Counted from the first letter of the stretch, positions 21,160 through 31,814 are shown. The stretch: 64,000 nucleotides of DNA from Aradus depressus (GCA_963662175.1 OY759224.1:24623489-24687488), one strand, 5' to 3'. A program made the numbers and translations. The notes: generated from the sequence alone by a model not told the origin.

Positions 21160-21745
21160 TTAGGAGAGGCTTAACAAAAACTCTAATAACTGCCGTAAAG
21201 AATTTTTCGACACAAAATTTCGTATCTGAATTCAAAATCCCATATGGACGACATTAATTTTCAGCGGAATCGCCAGAAGGGAAGAGGAAGATCAGAGAGA
21301 GGGGGCTTAACTCAAATATCCCAATAATAACTGCTGATATAATGAATGTAATAATAATAATTTTTATTGTTTAAAGGGATCACCCCTTTACAATTGAGTG
21401 ACCATTACTTTTACAATATTAACATTAACATTTCCAAAATTATAGATTGATAAGCTGAACAATAATATATAAAGGAACCTTTAACAAACTAAATAAATTA
21501 CATAAATAAATAAAAAATTTATAAATAAAATAGGTAATGTAATGAATGTATCAACATGAAATTTCATATTTAAAGTTAAAAGCCAATGAGGACATAACCT
21601 GTCAAATTTCAGCAATATCGGTTGATAAGAAGGGAGGGTTCACGGGTGGGGACTTAATCCAAAAACCCCACCAAGTGCCGATCTAATGAATGTATTGACA
21701 CAAAATTTAGTATCTTGCTTGCAACAAATTTGAAAAAACCCTTTC
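21160..21745 (-). repeat. H-family modules interrupted by a LINE end
   Basis: Minus modules at 21160-21349 and 21540-21745. Landmarks: CTCTAATAACTGCCGT, AATTTTCAGCGGAATCGCCA, GATATAATGAATGTA, then GAATGTATCAACATGAAATT. The interruption at 21350-21539 is a separate insertion. Confidence 0.75.
21350..21539 (-). mobile_element. LINE 3' end inserted into an H module
   Basis: On the minus strand it ends TAAAGGGGTGATCCCTTTAA, then CAATAAAAATTATTATTATT: a polyadenylation-like signal and a TTA-repeat tail. The duplication TAATGAATGTA (21339-21349 and 21540-21550) marks insertion into the H module. Same family as the 3' regions at 50808-51385 and 51540-52365. Confidence 0.8.
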
Positions 21746-22005
21746 CAAAGTGTACGGATTTGGATGTCATTCGTTTTAATTTTCCATGATTCAGAGAGCT
21801 GTATTTTTTATTATCCGCCTTCCAATCTGTCAGTGGACTTGGTTTGTTTCAACAATAACGGACAATGATTCACTGTGACATAGTGCCAGGAACATCGATT
21901 TTCTCACATCGAGTCCGACAGCTTACAGCTATGTTTCTTTAACAATATTATACATTTACTAGAAATCCTCCATATCAAGACTCCAATAAAAATAAAAAAG
22001 TCTTT

Positions 22006-22320
22006 GCTGAATCACTAGCAATGTACTTCCCCAGAACGAAATACTCCCCCTCCAAAACCAGTCAACCGTTCGCGCTAATATTCAATAGTTGACTTACATA
22101 GAGGCTCATAAAACCTCACACTAAATTTTGTCTCGATAAGTTCATTACATCGGCAGTTATTGGGGTTTTTGAGTTGAGCCCCCTCCCCTTATCCCCTCCT
22201 TCCCTTTGGTCGATTTGGCTGAAAAACAATATGTATCGTCGTTAGAGGCTTTTGGATTTATTTATGAATTTTCGTTTCGATACATTTATTCTATCGGGAG
22301 TTATCGTGATAGGATTTTTT
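22006..22320 (+). repeat. H-family head and two modules
   Basis: TGAATCACTAGC, ATGTACTTCCCCAGAACGAA, TCATTACATCGGCAGTTATT, TTTGAGTTGAGCCCCCTCCC, GGTCGATTTGGCTGAAAAAC and ATTTATTCTATCGGGAGTTA. The tail is missing. Confidence 0.8.
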
Positions 22321-22749
22321 TATATATATTTACGATCTAGATGGATCTTCAAGAACTCCTCTCTCCCTTCTCCAAGTGAAGAAAGACAGGAACTTGAAAC
22401 TTTGGCATAGGTCACCCAAAACCTCACTACTTCATTGCAATTTTAAGATATGAATAGAGCAGCACAATCATTCAAAGTGCTACATCATTCAAAGTGCTGA
22501 ATAGTTGAGAAAGTTTAAGAACTATCGAAAATATTCTAAAGCAAAAAAAGAGTTAATAATCCTTTCCCGGTGGTAGGGGGGGTTAAAGTGCGTCACATCT
22601 TGAGAGCTTATTTCTCCTAAAATAATAATCGTAGAATAATGAACAAAACTCCGATAGAAAGCTTGTGTAGTAGGATTTATTATAAAACAAGTTTCAACCC
22701 TTCATCTATCATCCCTTAAATACGGCAGCATAAAAATAAAAAATTAAGC
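22321..22749. other. Unassigned interval
   Basis: No gene. A short tandem pair ATCATTCAAAGTGCT (near 22468 and 22485) and a G7 run (22576-22582) are the only structure seen. Confidence 0.35.
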
Positions 22750-22895
22750 TTATTAAGGTTCTTGAGTTGAGCCCACCCTCTGATGCCCTCTTTCTATTCT
22801 GCCGATTCCGCTGAAAATTAATAAGTCTCGTCCTTATGGGGTTTTGAATGCACATATAAAATTGTGTGTCGATACATTGAATACAACTAATAAAT
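22750..22895 (+). repeat. H-family module
   Basis: TTCTTGAGTTGAGCCCACCC, CCGATTCCGCTGAAAATTAA, CGTCCTTATGGGGTTTTGAA, TCGATACATTGAATACA. An A-tract of about 20 follows at 22919-22938. Confidence 0.7.
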
Positions 22896-23588
22896 GTTAT
22901 TATCTTGATAAATAAACGAAAAAAAAAAAAAAAAAAAAGTTCACCCTTGAAACATTGTTTAAAAAAGAAAAATAATTTTTCCGACTCATACCGTTAAATG
23001 TTTATTATCGATAAATATTTATTACCTTATATAAAGTTATTTTTAAAGAACTCAAAATATATTATAAAATCAAGAAACGAATATTACTAAGAGAAAATAT
23101 AAAGAGAAGTATCTGAGAAAAGCCAGCCATTAAATAGAAAATGGGCAAAGAAAAAATGTCTCTCCATTTTTATCCATTAAAGAAGTTAGAGGGGATGTGG
23201 ATCCATTTAGAAAAGACCGTCAGATATAGTCTCTTTAAGTCTGGAAGCTTCCTCCACACTGCAAAGGCCAGGCTGTAACGGAATTGGTTTCATACGAACC
23301 TACTCTTATTGAGAAATGTTTCTGAATAAAACGAACCACATTCCCATTCCTTGAATAAAATAATACTATAATTTTGGAAATATTAAATTATTTTACGGCT
23401 CCCCTAGGGGCAATTCATAAAATACGTACGCAAAAAGAGGAGAGGGATCGGAACAAACGTGACGCGACGTTTGAAATACCTACATCAATTTTATTCCTAT
23501 TTTTTCAAAAACTATATATTTTATTTCTCATTCGCGATATGAAAGAGATACGATTGGTACAGCAAAACATGTTTGCAAATCGCAATAT

Positions 23589-24062
23589 TTGCTTCAAATT
23601 TTGAAATGGACTAATAAAGAGTGTTGTGATGAGACCAGGAGCAGTTTAAGATATTTTTTTCCCAACGGATTTCTGCTTTCATCAGTAAAGAGGCAGCAAA
23701 CTCAAAAAGGATTAATTGTATCCCAAAGAGACTCTGATGATAATATTTATATTGATCTATTCGTCCGTCTCGCTGCACAACTTCAGCCTGAAACCAAAGA
23801 TTTTCTTCAAATTCCATATGATTGTTTTTGTCCATCGGTGCATAACAAACTGGCGAATAGAACATGGAAATGTGGCCTTTATCACACTTGTAATAAAACT
23901 CTATTAAAACGTTTAAAAAATGTGCACGCAAAACGAAAATAGGGAGATAAAGTAGTCCATGGTATACAACCGACTTGCATCGCAGCTCTTCTAGCCCGAG
24001 AGTTGCAATGCATATTAGGTGATGAAGACGTACAGAAGATGCAGATGGATAAAAGAAGATGA
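23589..24062 (+). CDS. Unidentified open frame with one in-frame stop
   Basis: A frame reads about 117 codons from ~23589 to a TAG at 23940-23942. It then continues in the same frame for another 39 codons (KVVHGIQPTCIAALLARELQ...) to TGA near 24060. Content looks protein-like rather than AT-rich noise: several Cys (CFCPSVHNKLA, WKCGLYHTC), a leucine/basic stretch (LLKRLKNVHAKRK) and acidic segments. There is no ATG at the start; the frame begins at a TTG. No family is recognised. It may be a decayed exon, a captured gene piece or an old transposase. No repeat boundary flanks it. Confidence 0.3.
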
Positions 24063-24089
24063 AGTAAATGGGAATTGTATACATTCAAA

Positions 24090-24726
24090 AATAGCTGTCT
24101 TGATGTCTATCAATGTCTGAGTTCTTAAAGAATCCTTGGACCTCTGATAAATAAAAAAAATATTGACGTTTATTTACTGAGAGAATTATAATATTAATAG
24201 TAATTGCTGATTGCTTTGGATTTTATAATTTAAACTTTTTTTTATTTTAATAACTAGTGCAGTAAATCGCCAAAGAATAACAATAATTTTGTGTTAATAA
24301 AAATTCTATGAATAAATGAGATTGTTTAGACATAATTTGTGTATGTTACTAATAATCATTCATTTGGGGGTTCAGGTTTTGTGACGTATTATTAGGGGGT
24401 TGAAAAAATGTAAGCATCGTGACAAAGGGACAGGGAGGGGGCAAAAAGGGGTGAACTTTGTGTGACGTATTTTATGGATGACCCTAAAAATTGTACCTGA
24501 AAATTGTTGAAAATACTTCAGCACCAATTTTCAGTAATGTGACGACGAACTATAGAAGCCTTCAGAGCCTTCTACGGAGAAACACATTTCATATCCATTC
24601 GCTTTCTTCACATTTTCATGATATAAATCATAGAGATAAGTTGTGGGTAGTTGGGTTTCTTCCACAGAGACATCGTGACAACGTCGGCGTCTTTACATTG
24701 TTGTTGTGATACGTTACTATTCTCAC
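24090..24726. other. Unassigned interval
   Basis: AT-rich with G-rich patches (24360-24450: AGGGGGTTG, GGGACAGGGAGGGGGC). GTGACGTATT occurs twice (about 24380 and 24461). No gene assigned. Confidence 0.3.
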
Positions 24727-25010
24727 ATGAGGCTATAAGCTAGTTTAGCAAGTGTGAAAATTCATTCAGAATTTTGGCCAATAAGTTTAAGTAATGAGTG
24801 TGCCATAAAATGATTTACTATTTCAAAAATCACACCGGCTTTTCTTATTGCAATTAAACGGTAGAATGGGTGTATCGACTTGAAACTTTATATATGTAAC
24901 CAGAACCTCTTGGCTAATATGCATCGACCATAAGGGCAAGTAAAAACAAAAAAAAAAAAACAGAACCTCATACGGATGACACCTATTAGACCAGTCAGTA
25001 GAGGATCGAA
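24727..25010. repeat. D repeat (second copy at 34659-34930)
   Basis: GAGGCTATAAGCTAGTTTAG, GAATTTTGGCCAATAAG and ATTAAACGGTAGAATGG are shared with 34659-34850. It merges into an H-like minus module (AACCAGAACCTC). A truncated SINE-B lies inside at 24910-24960. Confidence 0.65.
24910..24960 (+). mobile_element. SINE-B, extremely 5'-truncated, with 9-bp TSD
   Basis: A 51-bp insert (TTGGCTAATATGCATCGACC ... A-rich tail) sits between perfect copies of CAGAACCTC (24901-24909 and 24961-24969). It matches only the last ~40 bp of SINE-B (GGCTAATATGCACCG). A classic 5'-truncated retroposition product. Confidence 0.85.
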
Positions 25011-25394
25011 ACAGGGGGGTACGTTGCAAAAGGTGGTGTAATAGCTTTTATTTTTTTAACTTGTACATATGGGTGTACACATGTAAAAAACAAAAATGCT
25101 AACACGGGTGACTCGGAAAAACTTTTGCCAGCCAAAAAACCTCGAAATTTTAGGACTTTTTGGGGGTTTTTGCCTATAAATCCTAAACGATGCATCCTAG
25201 TGAAAACGTTACGAAACAACAAATTGAAGAGCATTAAATTCTGCGTCGATTGAGTACCCCAACTTAATAATTCAATGAAGTAGTATGGTCGAAAACTACA
25301 GTCAAAAACGACAATTTTTTCCAACTTTGTCAAAAACTGAGATATAGTACTATATGTATATGAGTCTACAGCTTGGAAATGAGTATTCTAAGAG

Positions 25395-25760
25395 AAAAAT
25401 GTATATGAACACGATAACTTCTGATAGAATGAATATATCGACATGAAATTTTATACGTGTATTCAATACTTCATATGGACGACACCTATTGATTTTAAGC
25501 TAAATCGGCCAACAGGAATGGGTAGAAAACGGGGTGCTGAACTCATAAACCCCAATAACTGCTGATGTAATGAATGTATAGACATAAAATTTTATATATA
25601 AATTCTAGGGGGGTCAGAAGAGGGGGCATACAAAATTCTAATACTGGCGTTATATCGACAAAAATTTAGTATAAGCATTCAGAAGCCCCAACGTAAGTAA
25701 ACTATCGATTTTAAACTAAAACAGTCAATTTGTTTTGGTGGGAGCTGGCCCTCTATCCAC
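25395..25760 (-). repeat. H-family modules
   Basis: Two to three minus modules: GAACACGATAACTTCTGATA, TTCATATGGACGACACCTAT, CAATAACTGCTGATGTAATG, CATTCAGAAGCCCCAACG. 25011-25394 upstream is unassigned AT-rich sequence. Confidence 0.75.
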
Positions 25761-25883
25761 TTCAAAAGGATCAATATTTGTGAAAACGGATACCCTACAC
25801 TGCCTCTCGTTACCGACTCTGGAGTGTGGACTTATGAGGCAGTGGACTTGGATACTGTCGGTAGAAATACGACTGGAATAAAC

Positions 25884-26180
25884 AAAAATTCATCGATGAA
25901 TACTGCCAATGAACTTCCCCACAATGAATTAATCAATTAACTTTTCGCTTCCCCAACAAAACCAATCGACCATTTGGACTAATAAACAATATTTGACTTA
26001 CATTGGGGCTCCTAAATCCTCATACTAAAAATGTCGATACGTTCATTAGAACGGCAGTTATTAGAGTTTTTATATTGTATTTATTATACATTCAGGGGGG
26101 ACCTTGAATCGTGAAAGAGACTATTGAAAACTACATCTCGGAATTTTGCATGAATACAATACTCTCAACTTCTAAGTTGA
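25884..26180 (+). repeat. H-family head, then E-repeat end
   Basis: The head (ATGAACTTCCCCACAATGAA) and module run to GGCAGTTATTAGAG. From 26091 E-like sequence follows (TTTTGCATGAATACAATACT), interrupted by palindrome P and resuming at ~26480 (ACAATACTCTCCTATATTAT). Confidence 0.65.
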
Positions 26181-26480
26181 GGAACGCGGACATATTGTGG
26201 AAACTTGTAATAAATAAATAAAACAAACTTATTTTTGAAATATTGTCTATTTCACTAAAGATATAGATATATATAACTACCGGTTTCGGCCTTACACCGT
26301 AAGGCCGAAACCGGTAATTATATATATTTATATCTTTAGTGGGATAGACAATATTTCAAAAATAAGTTTGTTTTATTTATTTATTACAATACTCTCCGGC
26401 CGAAACCGGTAGTTATATATATTTATATCTTTAGTGGAATAGACAATATTTCAAAAATAAGTTTGTTTTATTTATTTATT
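26174..26480. repeat. Palindromic repeat P with three arms
   Basis: Arm 1 (26208-26290) and arm 2 (26291-26382) form a palindrome around ACCGGTTTCGGCCTTAC / GTAAGGCCGAAACCGGT. Arm 3 (26398-26480) repeats arm 2 after ACAATACTCTCCGGCC. Arms carry AATATTTCAAAAATAAGTTT and AATAAATAAATAAAAC ends. A second copy lies at 36959-37160, sharing the outer CATATTGTGGAAACTTG. Confidence 0.8.
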
Positions 26481-26621
26481 ACAATACTCTCCTATATTAT
26501 GGTATAAGAAAGTAAATAAAATAAAAATATACAAAAAAGAAGCAGATAAATTTGCCAAAGTACCGGATTTTGACAGCTTCTTTGTTTTAAGTTGCGCTCG
26601 AATCGCACCTCCTGCAACCTA

Positions 26622-26795
26622 AGAGGGTACCGGTAGCTCAGAGGTAGCACGCTAGACTACTCAGTTCGTAATCAGTGGTTCGAAACCCGCCCGAGACCCT
26701 TAAGTTTTTTTTATCTGGGAAGTGAAAACCTTCAGCCCACCGTCCTTCGGATGAGACGTCAACTAATCGTCCCGAGCCTATGCGATGTCATGTTT
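26622..26795 (+). repeat. SINE-A, 3'-truncated, diverged
   Basis: GAGGGTACCGGTAGCTCAGA (A-box), GTGGTTCGAAACCCGCCC (B-box), CACCGTCCTTCGGATGAGAC, CCGAGCCTATGCGATGTCAT. It stops mid-body. ACTACTCAGTTCGTAATCAG differs from the main subfamily in the anticodon region. Confidence 0.8.
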
Positions 26796-27296
26796 TCAGA
26801 CCTCCTGATTTGCAAAAAATAAAAAAAATGTTCTGTCTGTCTGCATGTCTCTGAACATTATGACTCCTACTATTGAACACGAAGTTGAATATGGAAGATC
26901 AATCTCCCTTAAGGTTGACACAAATTAATTTTCAGCAGAATCCGCTGAACAGCAGGGAGGGTTAGAAATTTCTCAACTCAAAAACGTAATACAGTAAACC
27001 CTCGTTACAACGAACTCGGATACAACGAAACCCTCGTTAAAGCCAAGCAAAATAGAATTCTCTAGAAAAACGCATTCATTTTCTCATAGCATCTTCGTTA
27101 TAACGAAATAACTCGGTTAATACGAACTACGAACTACTTCTGGATTCCAAGTGAGAAAAAACTCGGTTACAACGAACTCAAAAGGCATAATATGTATAAA
27201 TATGTACAAACACTCGGAAAATAGTTGATTCTCCCTCCCTTTCCAGCTGGAATTGTCGGTTTTCCGCAAAAATCATTAAGTTGTTTTGTTTCGCTA
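26786..27296. repeat. Left arm of a large inverted duplication
   Basis: Matches 29733-30180 in reverse complement. Shared landmarks: GTCTGCATGTCTCTGAAC, ATGGAAGATCAATCTCCCTT, TTTTCAGCAGAATC, TTCTGGATTCCAAGTGA, CCAGCTGGAATTGTCGGTTT. The left arm alone carries CAGTAAACCCTCGTTACAAC (from 26992), a pogo/Tigger-style end. Confidence 0.8.
26992..27290 (+). mobile_element. pogo/Tigger-like terminal fragment
   Basis: Starts CAGTAAACCCTCGTTACAAC and is rich in iterated CGTTA(T/C)AACGAA and AACTCGGTTA motifs, as in pogo-type element ends. A related start lies at 27768 (CAGTAAATCCTCGTTACAAA). A shortened inverted copy is at 29733-29945. No transposase. Confidence 0.55.
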
Positions 27297-27339
27297 TTTC
27301 TTCTTTTCTTCTGTCAGTTAATCGTTGAAATAAACCTTA

Positions 27340-27400
27340 CTGAAGATAACTAAACCTGGATAGGCAAAATTTAGAACTCCCAGAGTTGAGCTAATAAAAA
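27340..27400 (+). repeat. SINE-A fragment
   Basis: TGGATAGGCAAAATTTAGAA, CTCCCAGAGTTGAGCTAAT correspond to a short middle part of SINE-A. Confidence 0.45.
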
Positions 27401-28610
27401 AGGGGTAAGAGCATTGGATGCTTAGGTTCCTAGGTGTACACACCAGTCCTCCCAATATATCTAAGATCTAGGTCAACTTGGACACATGACTAAAGGAGAT
27501 GGTTAGGCAATCGGTCACTGTCAACCCTTCGTAGCACCAAGCACGATATACATACATACTCAGATGAAAGTAAACCTGTCAGATGGAAAACAAGGTATCA
27601 AGTGTTTCAAATTGTCGTTTTGTGTTCGCTAATAAGAAAGAAAAGCCCTCAGCAACAATTAATTAACTAAATTTTTGCTTTCCCTTCAAAAACAATCGAT
27701 CGTTTTGGGTAATTATCCATGCTTATAATAAATTTTGTGTCGATGCATTCCATTACATCAGCAGTTACAGTAAATCCTCGTTACAAAGCACTTAAAGGGA
27801 CCAGAAAATTAGCAGTTTGTTGTAATGAAGTTCCTAATATCCTAATTAAAACAAACAAATGAGTAGGTTCATATGTACATAAAAACAAATTTTTAAAACA
27901 ACAATTATATTAAACTATTAGAGGACCTATTCTAGTTACAGAAAGGTACCTAGTTCAGAAAGACTACACAGAATCACAAATAAACAAAATATCTCAAATG
28001 AAAAGAACAATGTGTATAAAAAAAAAATACAATAAGAAAAGAAGAAATAGCAAAACCAAAAAAAACTCATAATTTGTACCTATGTTGTAAAGGTTGTTCA
28101 TTTGGGTTTTTTTAAAAATTGGTAGTTAATTGAAACATTTTTTTAATATTATTTAAATCAGTGCACATTTTTATCTAACTGCAAAATTATTATATTTTGA
28201 AATTATATTTATAGTCTGGTTTGGGCTGTCCTCTTCTTTTTCCCAAATCTTTCTGTACCTGGACGTTCTACCTTCACTACTTCTTGTTCTTCTTTGCTTC
28301 GATGTCTCCTTGACTCATGCTGGAGATATGCATGAACAGGGACGTACTTCTTGATAATACGGGGATAAAACAATTTCTGAGACAGACTCAAATGGACATA
28401 CTGGAACAGACGGGCAGGCAGCACACGGGGACAGACAGACAGGCAGACAGCTGCCCCGAGCTAGACCAGCTCTCTCCCCTTCCTTCATGCTGAAGCCATC
28501 TCGATGAAAAATTATTATTCATTAATGTTTTATTTTTATTTTTTAAATTAATTAATAGCCCTAATTACTGACCGTCACAATGTACATACATACCTATATT
28601 ATACATATTA
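27401..28610. other. Unassigned interval
   Basis: No confident gene. 28200-28500 is GC-richer with a GACAGACAGACAGGCAGACAG tract (28430-28450) and a minus frame (28424-28209) rich in Lys, Arg and Glu near its end. A pogo-like CAGTAAATCCTCG lies at 27768. Confidence 0.3.
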
Positions 28611-28620
28611 TGGTTTAGGA

Positions 28621-29568
28621 TGCGCGTTCGACTCGATGTGGCATGAAGGTCTCCGCTATAAGCTGAGGAAGACATGGGCTCCACAGTACTTGGAAAAGAT
28701 CGTTGATTCCTTTTTGGAGAACAGGACGTTTCAAGTGCGGGTCAACAACATCCTCAGCTCCAAGCGTAGTATTCTGGCGGGAGTGCCACAGGGAGATATC
28801 CTCAGTCCCCTCCTCTTCAGCTTATACTGCTGCGACATCCCCGAGCCATGTAATACCACTCTAGCACTATACATAGACGACACACTACTTATGTGTCAAC
28901 ATGAAGACCTCCAGACAGCAGTTGACATGTTACAAACTTCTCTCAACCACGTCTCCAGCTGGTTCGCTCGATGGAAGCTTCAGTTGAACGCCAGTAAAAC
29001 AGAAGCGAAGATTTTTGCCCTTCGCCGATTTTTTACAGAGGACCAGAGTAGGCTGCGGGTTGACGGACTTCCCATTCCATGGAACCCTAAAGATCAGGCT
29101 GTCCGCTACCTTGATGTATTCTTAGACACACGGCTCACATGGAAACTTCACATCAACACAAAACTCACACAAGCATACACCCGTTTAAAACATCTCTATC
29201 CACTCATTAACCGCAACACACCCCTCAAACACTCTTGCACACTGCTCCTGTACAAAGCGTTACTTCTCCCATTGTTAACATACGCCTGTCCAATATGGCA
29301 TGGCGCCAGTCCTTCACTCACAACACGACTACAAGCATTTCAGAACAAAATTCTTCGTGTGTCTCTGAATGCACCATGGTTTATCCAAAACAACCAACTC
29401 CATGAGGAACTGGGAGTTCCTCGGGTCGCAGCCTATTTAAGGTCCTTAGTAGATAACTACCACGGAAGACTAGGCCTGTGTTCTGGAGCAGTCCACTACA
29501 ATCTTGGCCAGCCTACTCTCCACAGAAGGCTCAAACCAAGATTATACCAAGGCATTATTATTAATTAA
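28621..29568 (+). CDS. Reverse transcriptase C-terminal two thirds (Jockey-like)
   Basis: The frame is open from the truncation point; the first ATG is 28636. CAFDSMWHEGLRYKL holds RT motif A (catalytic Asp in FDS). LAGVPQGDILSPLLFSLY is the PQG block. LALYIDDTLLMCQ is the catalytic YIDD. ASKTEAKIFA and VRYLDVFLDTRLTWKLHINT follow, then YKALLLPLLTYACPIWHG, and it ends GIIIN at 29568. No in-frame stop in 315 codons, but the endonuclease, ORF1 and RT start are lost, so it cannot act alone. No RNase H, as in Jockey. Confidence 0.88.
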   Translation, partial: CAFDSMWHEGLRYKLRKTWAPQYLEKIVDSFLENRTFQVRVNNILSSKRSILAGVPQGDILSPLLFSLYCCDIPEPCNTTLALYIDDTLLMCQHEDLQTAVDMLQTSLNHVSSWFARWKLQLNASKTEAKIFALRRFFTEDQSRLRVDGLPIPWNPKDQAVRYLDVFLDTRLTWKLHINTKLTQAYTRLKHLYPLINRNTPLKHSCTLLLYKALLLPLLTYACPIWHGASPSLTTRLQAFQNKILRVSLNAPWFIQNNQLHEELGVPRVAAYLRSLVDNYHGRLGLCSGAVHYNLGQPTLHRRLKPRLYQGIIIN

Positions 29569-29645
29569 TTTCATTTTATATTTTCCATTTTATACTTTGT
29601 GTGAAGAACCAAGATATTCTGGTCCAAATAAAGTGTGTTGTTGTT
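28621..29645 (+). mobile_element. Jockey-like LINE, 5'-truncated, copy 1
   Basis: Contains the 310-codon frame described separately, then a 3' UTR ending CCAAATAAAGTGTGTTGTTG. It is flanked by TGGTTTAGGA (28611-28620) and TGGTTTAGAA (29646-29655), a 10-bp duplication with one mismatch. Highly similar to the minus copy at 31815-32659. Confidence 0.88.
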
Positions 29646-29732
29646 TGGTTTAGAATGACATCACCCAAGTAAAAAAAACAACTCTGGCGCCAACCTTTCT
29701 TTTCTGGAATTTCTGATAAGTCAACATTGCAA

Positions 29733-30180
29733 AAAGAGCATTTAATGACTTTCGCGGAAAACCGACAATTCCAGCTGGAAAGGGAGGGAGAATCATCTAT
29801 TTTCCGAGTGTTTATACATATTATGCCTTTCGAGTTCGTTGTAACCGAGTTTTTTTCACTTGGAATCCAGAAGTAGTTCGTATTAACCGAGTTATTTCGT
29901 TAAAACGATGGTGCTATGAGAAAATGAATGGAGTTTTCCAGGGGGATTCTATTTTGCTGATTCTGCTGAAAATTAATTGGTGTCGACCTTAAGGGAGATT
30001 GATCTTCCATGTTAAACTTCGTGTTGATACATTGATTACAACGGCAGTTATTACAGTTTTTGTGTTAAACTGCCCTTCTACCTAATTCCTCTTTTCCCTT
30101 TGGGCGCTTTGGCAGACAATCAATAGTAGTCATAGTTCAGAGACATGCAGACAGCGAATCAGGAGGTCGGAAAAATTAAT
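29733..30180. repeat. Right arm of the large inverted duplication
   Basis: Reverse complement of 26786-27296, with ~90 bp missing at the pogo-like end and an extra H module (30030-30110) not in the left arm. The two arms enclose ~2.4 kb including LINE copy 1. Confidence 0.8.
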
Positions 30181-30640
30181 TTCGGTTGAAAATCACCGAA
30201 TTTCTGACCGATTACATTACTTCCCTTATACTTTCTTTAGCTGTAGAAGTTTATTATAGTTCATATTTGTTTGTGTCTGTGAACACGATAACTCCGAATA
30301 TACTGAATCGCGTGGCGGGAAAGGGTGAAGGGCTTAACGCAAAAACTGTAATAACTGCCGATGTAATGAATGTATCGACATCAAATTTCATATAAAAATA
30401 CACAAACCCCATAAGTATGGCACTTATTAATTTTCCGCAAAATCGGCCGAAGGAAAGGTTGATATCAGAGGAGTTGGGCTCGATTTAAAAACCCTAATAA
30501 CAGCCGAAATATTTGAATGTATCGACATGTTTTTGTTCCATTTTTGGAATCAATTGTTTGGAAAACATGAAATTCCGATGTAAACACAAATTCGATTTTT
30601 GACCGATCACATAATTTTCCCTATAGCGTATTCTTCAAAC
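29945..30640. repeat. H-family foldback with hairpin and tail
   Basis: Plus modules to 30240 (ATTGATTACAACGGCAGTTA, GCCCTTCTACC, then tail GACCGATTACATTACTTCCC with a degraded hairpin). Minus modules 30262-30525 follow (TGTCTGTGAACACGATAACT ... CCCTAATAACAGCCG), then a plus tail 30525-30640 (GGAATCAATTGTTTGGAAAA). Opposite orientations meet at the tail. Confidence 0.75.
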
Positions 30641-30654
30641 CGTATCACATAATC

Positions 30655-31225
30655 TAAATAAATTTCAAAATCAAATAATTCGACCTTAAGTTCCTTCGTT
30701 CTACTCGACAAAAACTAAATTGTTATACCTATCTTCTCCGACCTCTCTGGAACTGTGGTCTACAAATATATGGTACAGCCAAGACTTTGAACATCAAAAG
30801 AATACAGGTATTTCAATCCAAGACTCTCCGACTGATCACGCAATGCCCACCATACGTTAGCAACAAGACTTTACACCGCGACTTGAACGTCACATCCATA
30901 GACACAACCATTAAACATTTATACCAACGTTTCTACACCAAAATTTACTTACACACCAATCCTGAAGTTCATATCTTAAGTACAAATTTACCCCACAATC
31001 CCCCAAGAAGATTAAAGAGAGTTTGGCATAGAGATCTCCTATGAAGTGATGTCATGAGGGTTCACCGCTGGCTGTTTTTCCTCTCTCAAGCCTTACATGT
31101 CATATTTATTTTTATTATTATTTTTTTTATTATATTTTTTTTATTACGTTTGTTTAGCATATGTCAGTCCAGCCGATGGTTGTGCATTTTTTGCATAGTT
31201 GTCGCTTGAGGTGAATAGAAAAAAA
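30655..31225 (+). pseudogene. Jockey-like LINE C-terminal fragment and 3' UTR
   Basis: The frame 30787-31041 reads NIKRIQVFQSKTLRLITQCP, VSNKTLHRDLNV and PPRRLKRVWHRDLL, the C-terminal end seen in Jockey-type ORF2. Just upstream, in other frames, are remnants of the LLRPLWNCGLQIYG block. The 3' UTR contains T-rich tracts to about 31225. Confidence 0.8.
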
Positions 31226-31229
31226 ATAA

Positions 31230-31584
31230 AAAAAGTAAAAAAAAAGTTTCTTCGTAATATTTATTTACTTAAGATACTTAGACTTGACGACGGACTTTTA
31301 CCAAATAAAAGAACAAAGTTGCTAAGTAACGTTCTACAATATTGTGAAGCTTCGCTTAAAAGCTCCTCCTAATTGAGCTTAAATCCTCGCTTAATTATAA
31401 TTACAATCCCTCCATGGCTTAGGTTACAATAGACATGTTTCTTTGTGAAAATTATTAAATTTTCAGTATATTTAATAAACACGAAATTGAAAAACAACTA
31501 AAGGAAGGTGTGGTTGTTCACGCATTGAAGGGTTCCGTAGGTGAAGGTTAAAATTTTTGAGCAGTTCGAAAAATATGAATTAAA
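31230..31584. other. AT-rich interval, no gene
   Basis: Only A/T-rich unique-looking sequence. No repeat family or open frame recognised. Confidence 0.4.
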
Positions 31585-31675
31585 AAGTAACTCGCTTGTA
31601 ATGTACTTCCCCAGTACGAATGAAGTAATTTTGTTTTTTGCTCTTCCAATACCAATCGATCGTTTAGGTTAAAAA
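31585..31675 (+). repeat. H-family head
   Basis: ATGTACTTCCCCAGTACGAA ... ACCAATCGATCGTTTAGG; the module is absent. Confidence 0.65.
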
Positions 31676-31712
31676 ACTTTTCTATCGCCCATACTTTCTA
31701 AAATTATTTTGT

Positions 31713-31768
31713 GGGCCATGGTGGCCGTGCGGGCTAGAGCGTAAGGCTTTGGTCGCATGGCTCACCAA
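31713..31768 (+). repeat. SINE-B 5' fragment
   Basis: GGGCCATGGTGGCCGTGCGG, GCTAGAGCGTAAGGCTTTGG, TCGCATGGCTCACC; it ends before the B-box. Confidence 0.75.
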
Positions 31769-31814
31769 ATAAAATAAAAGTAAATAAATAAAACAGATGA
31801 TTAAATGAAATAGA

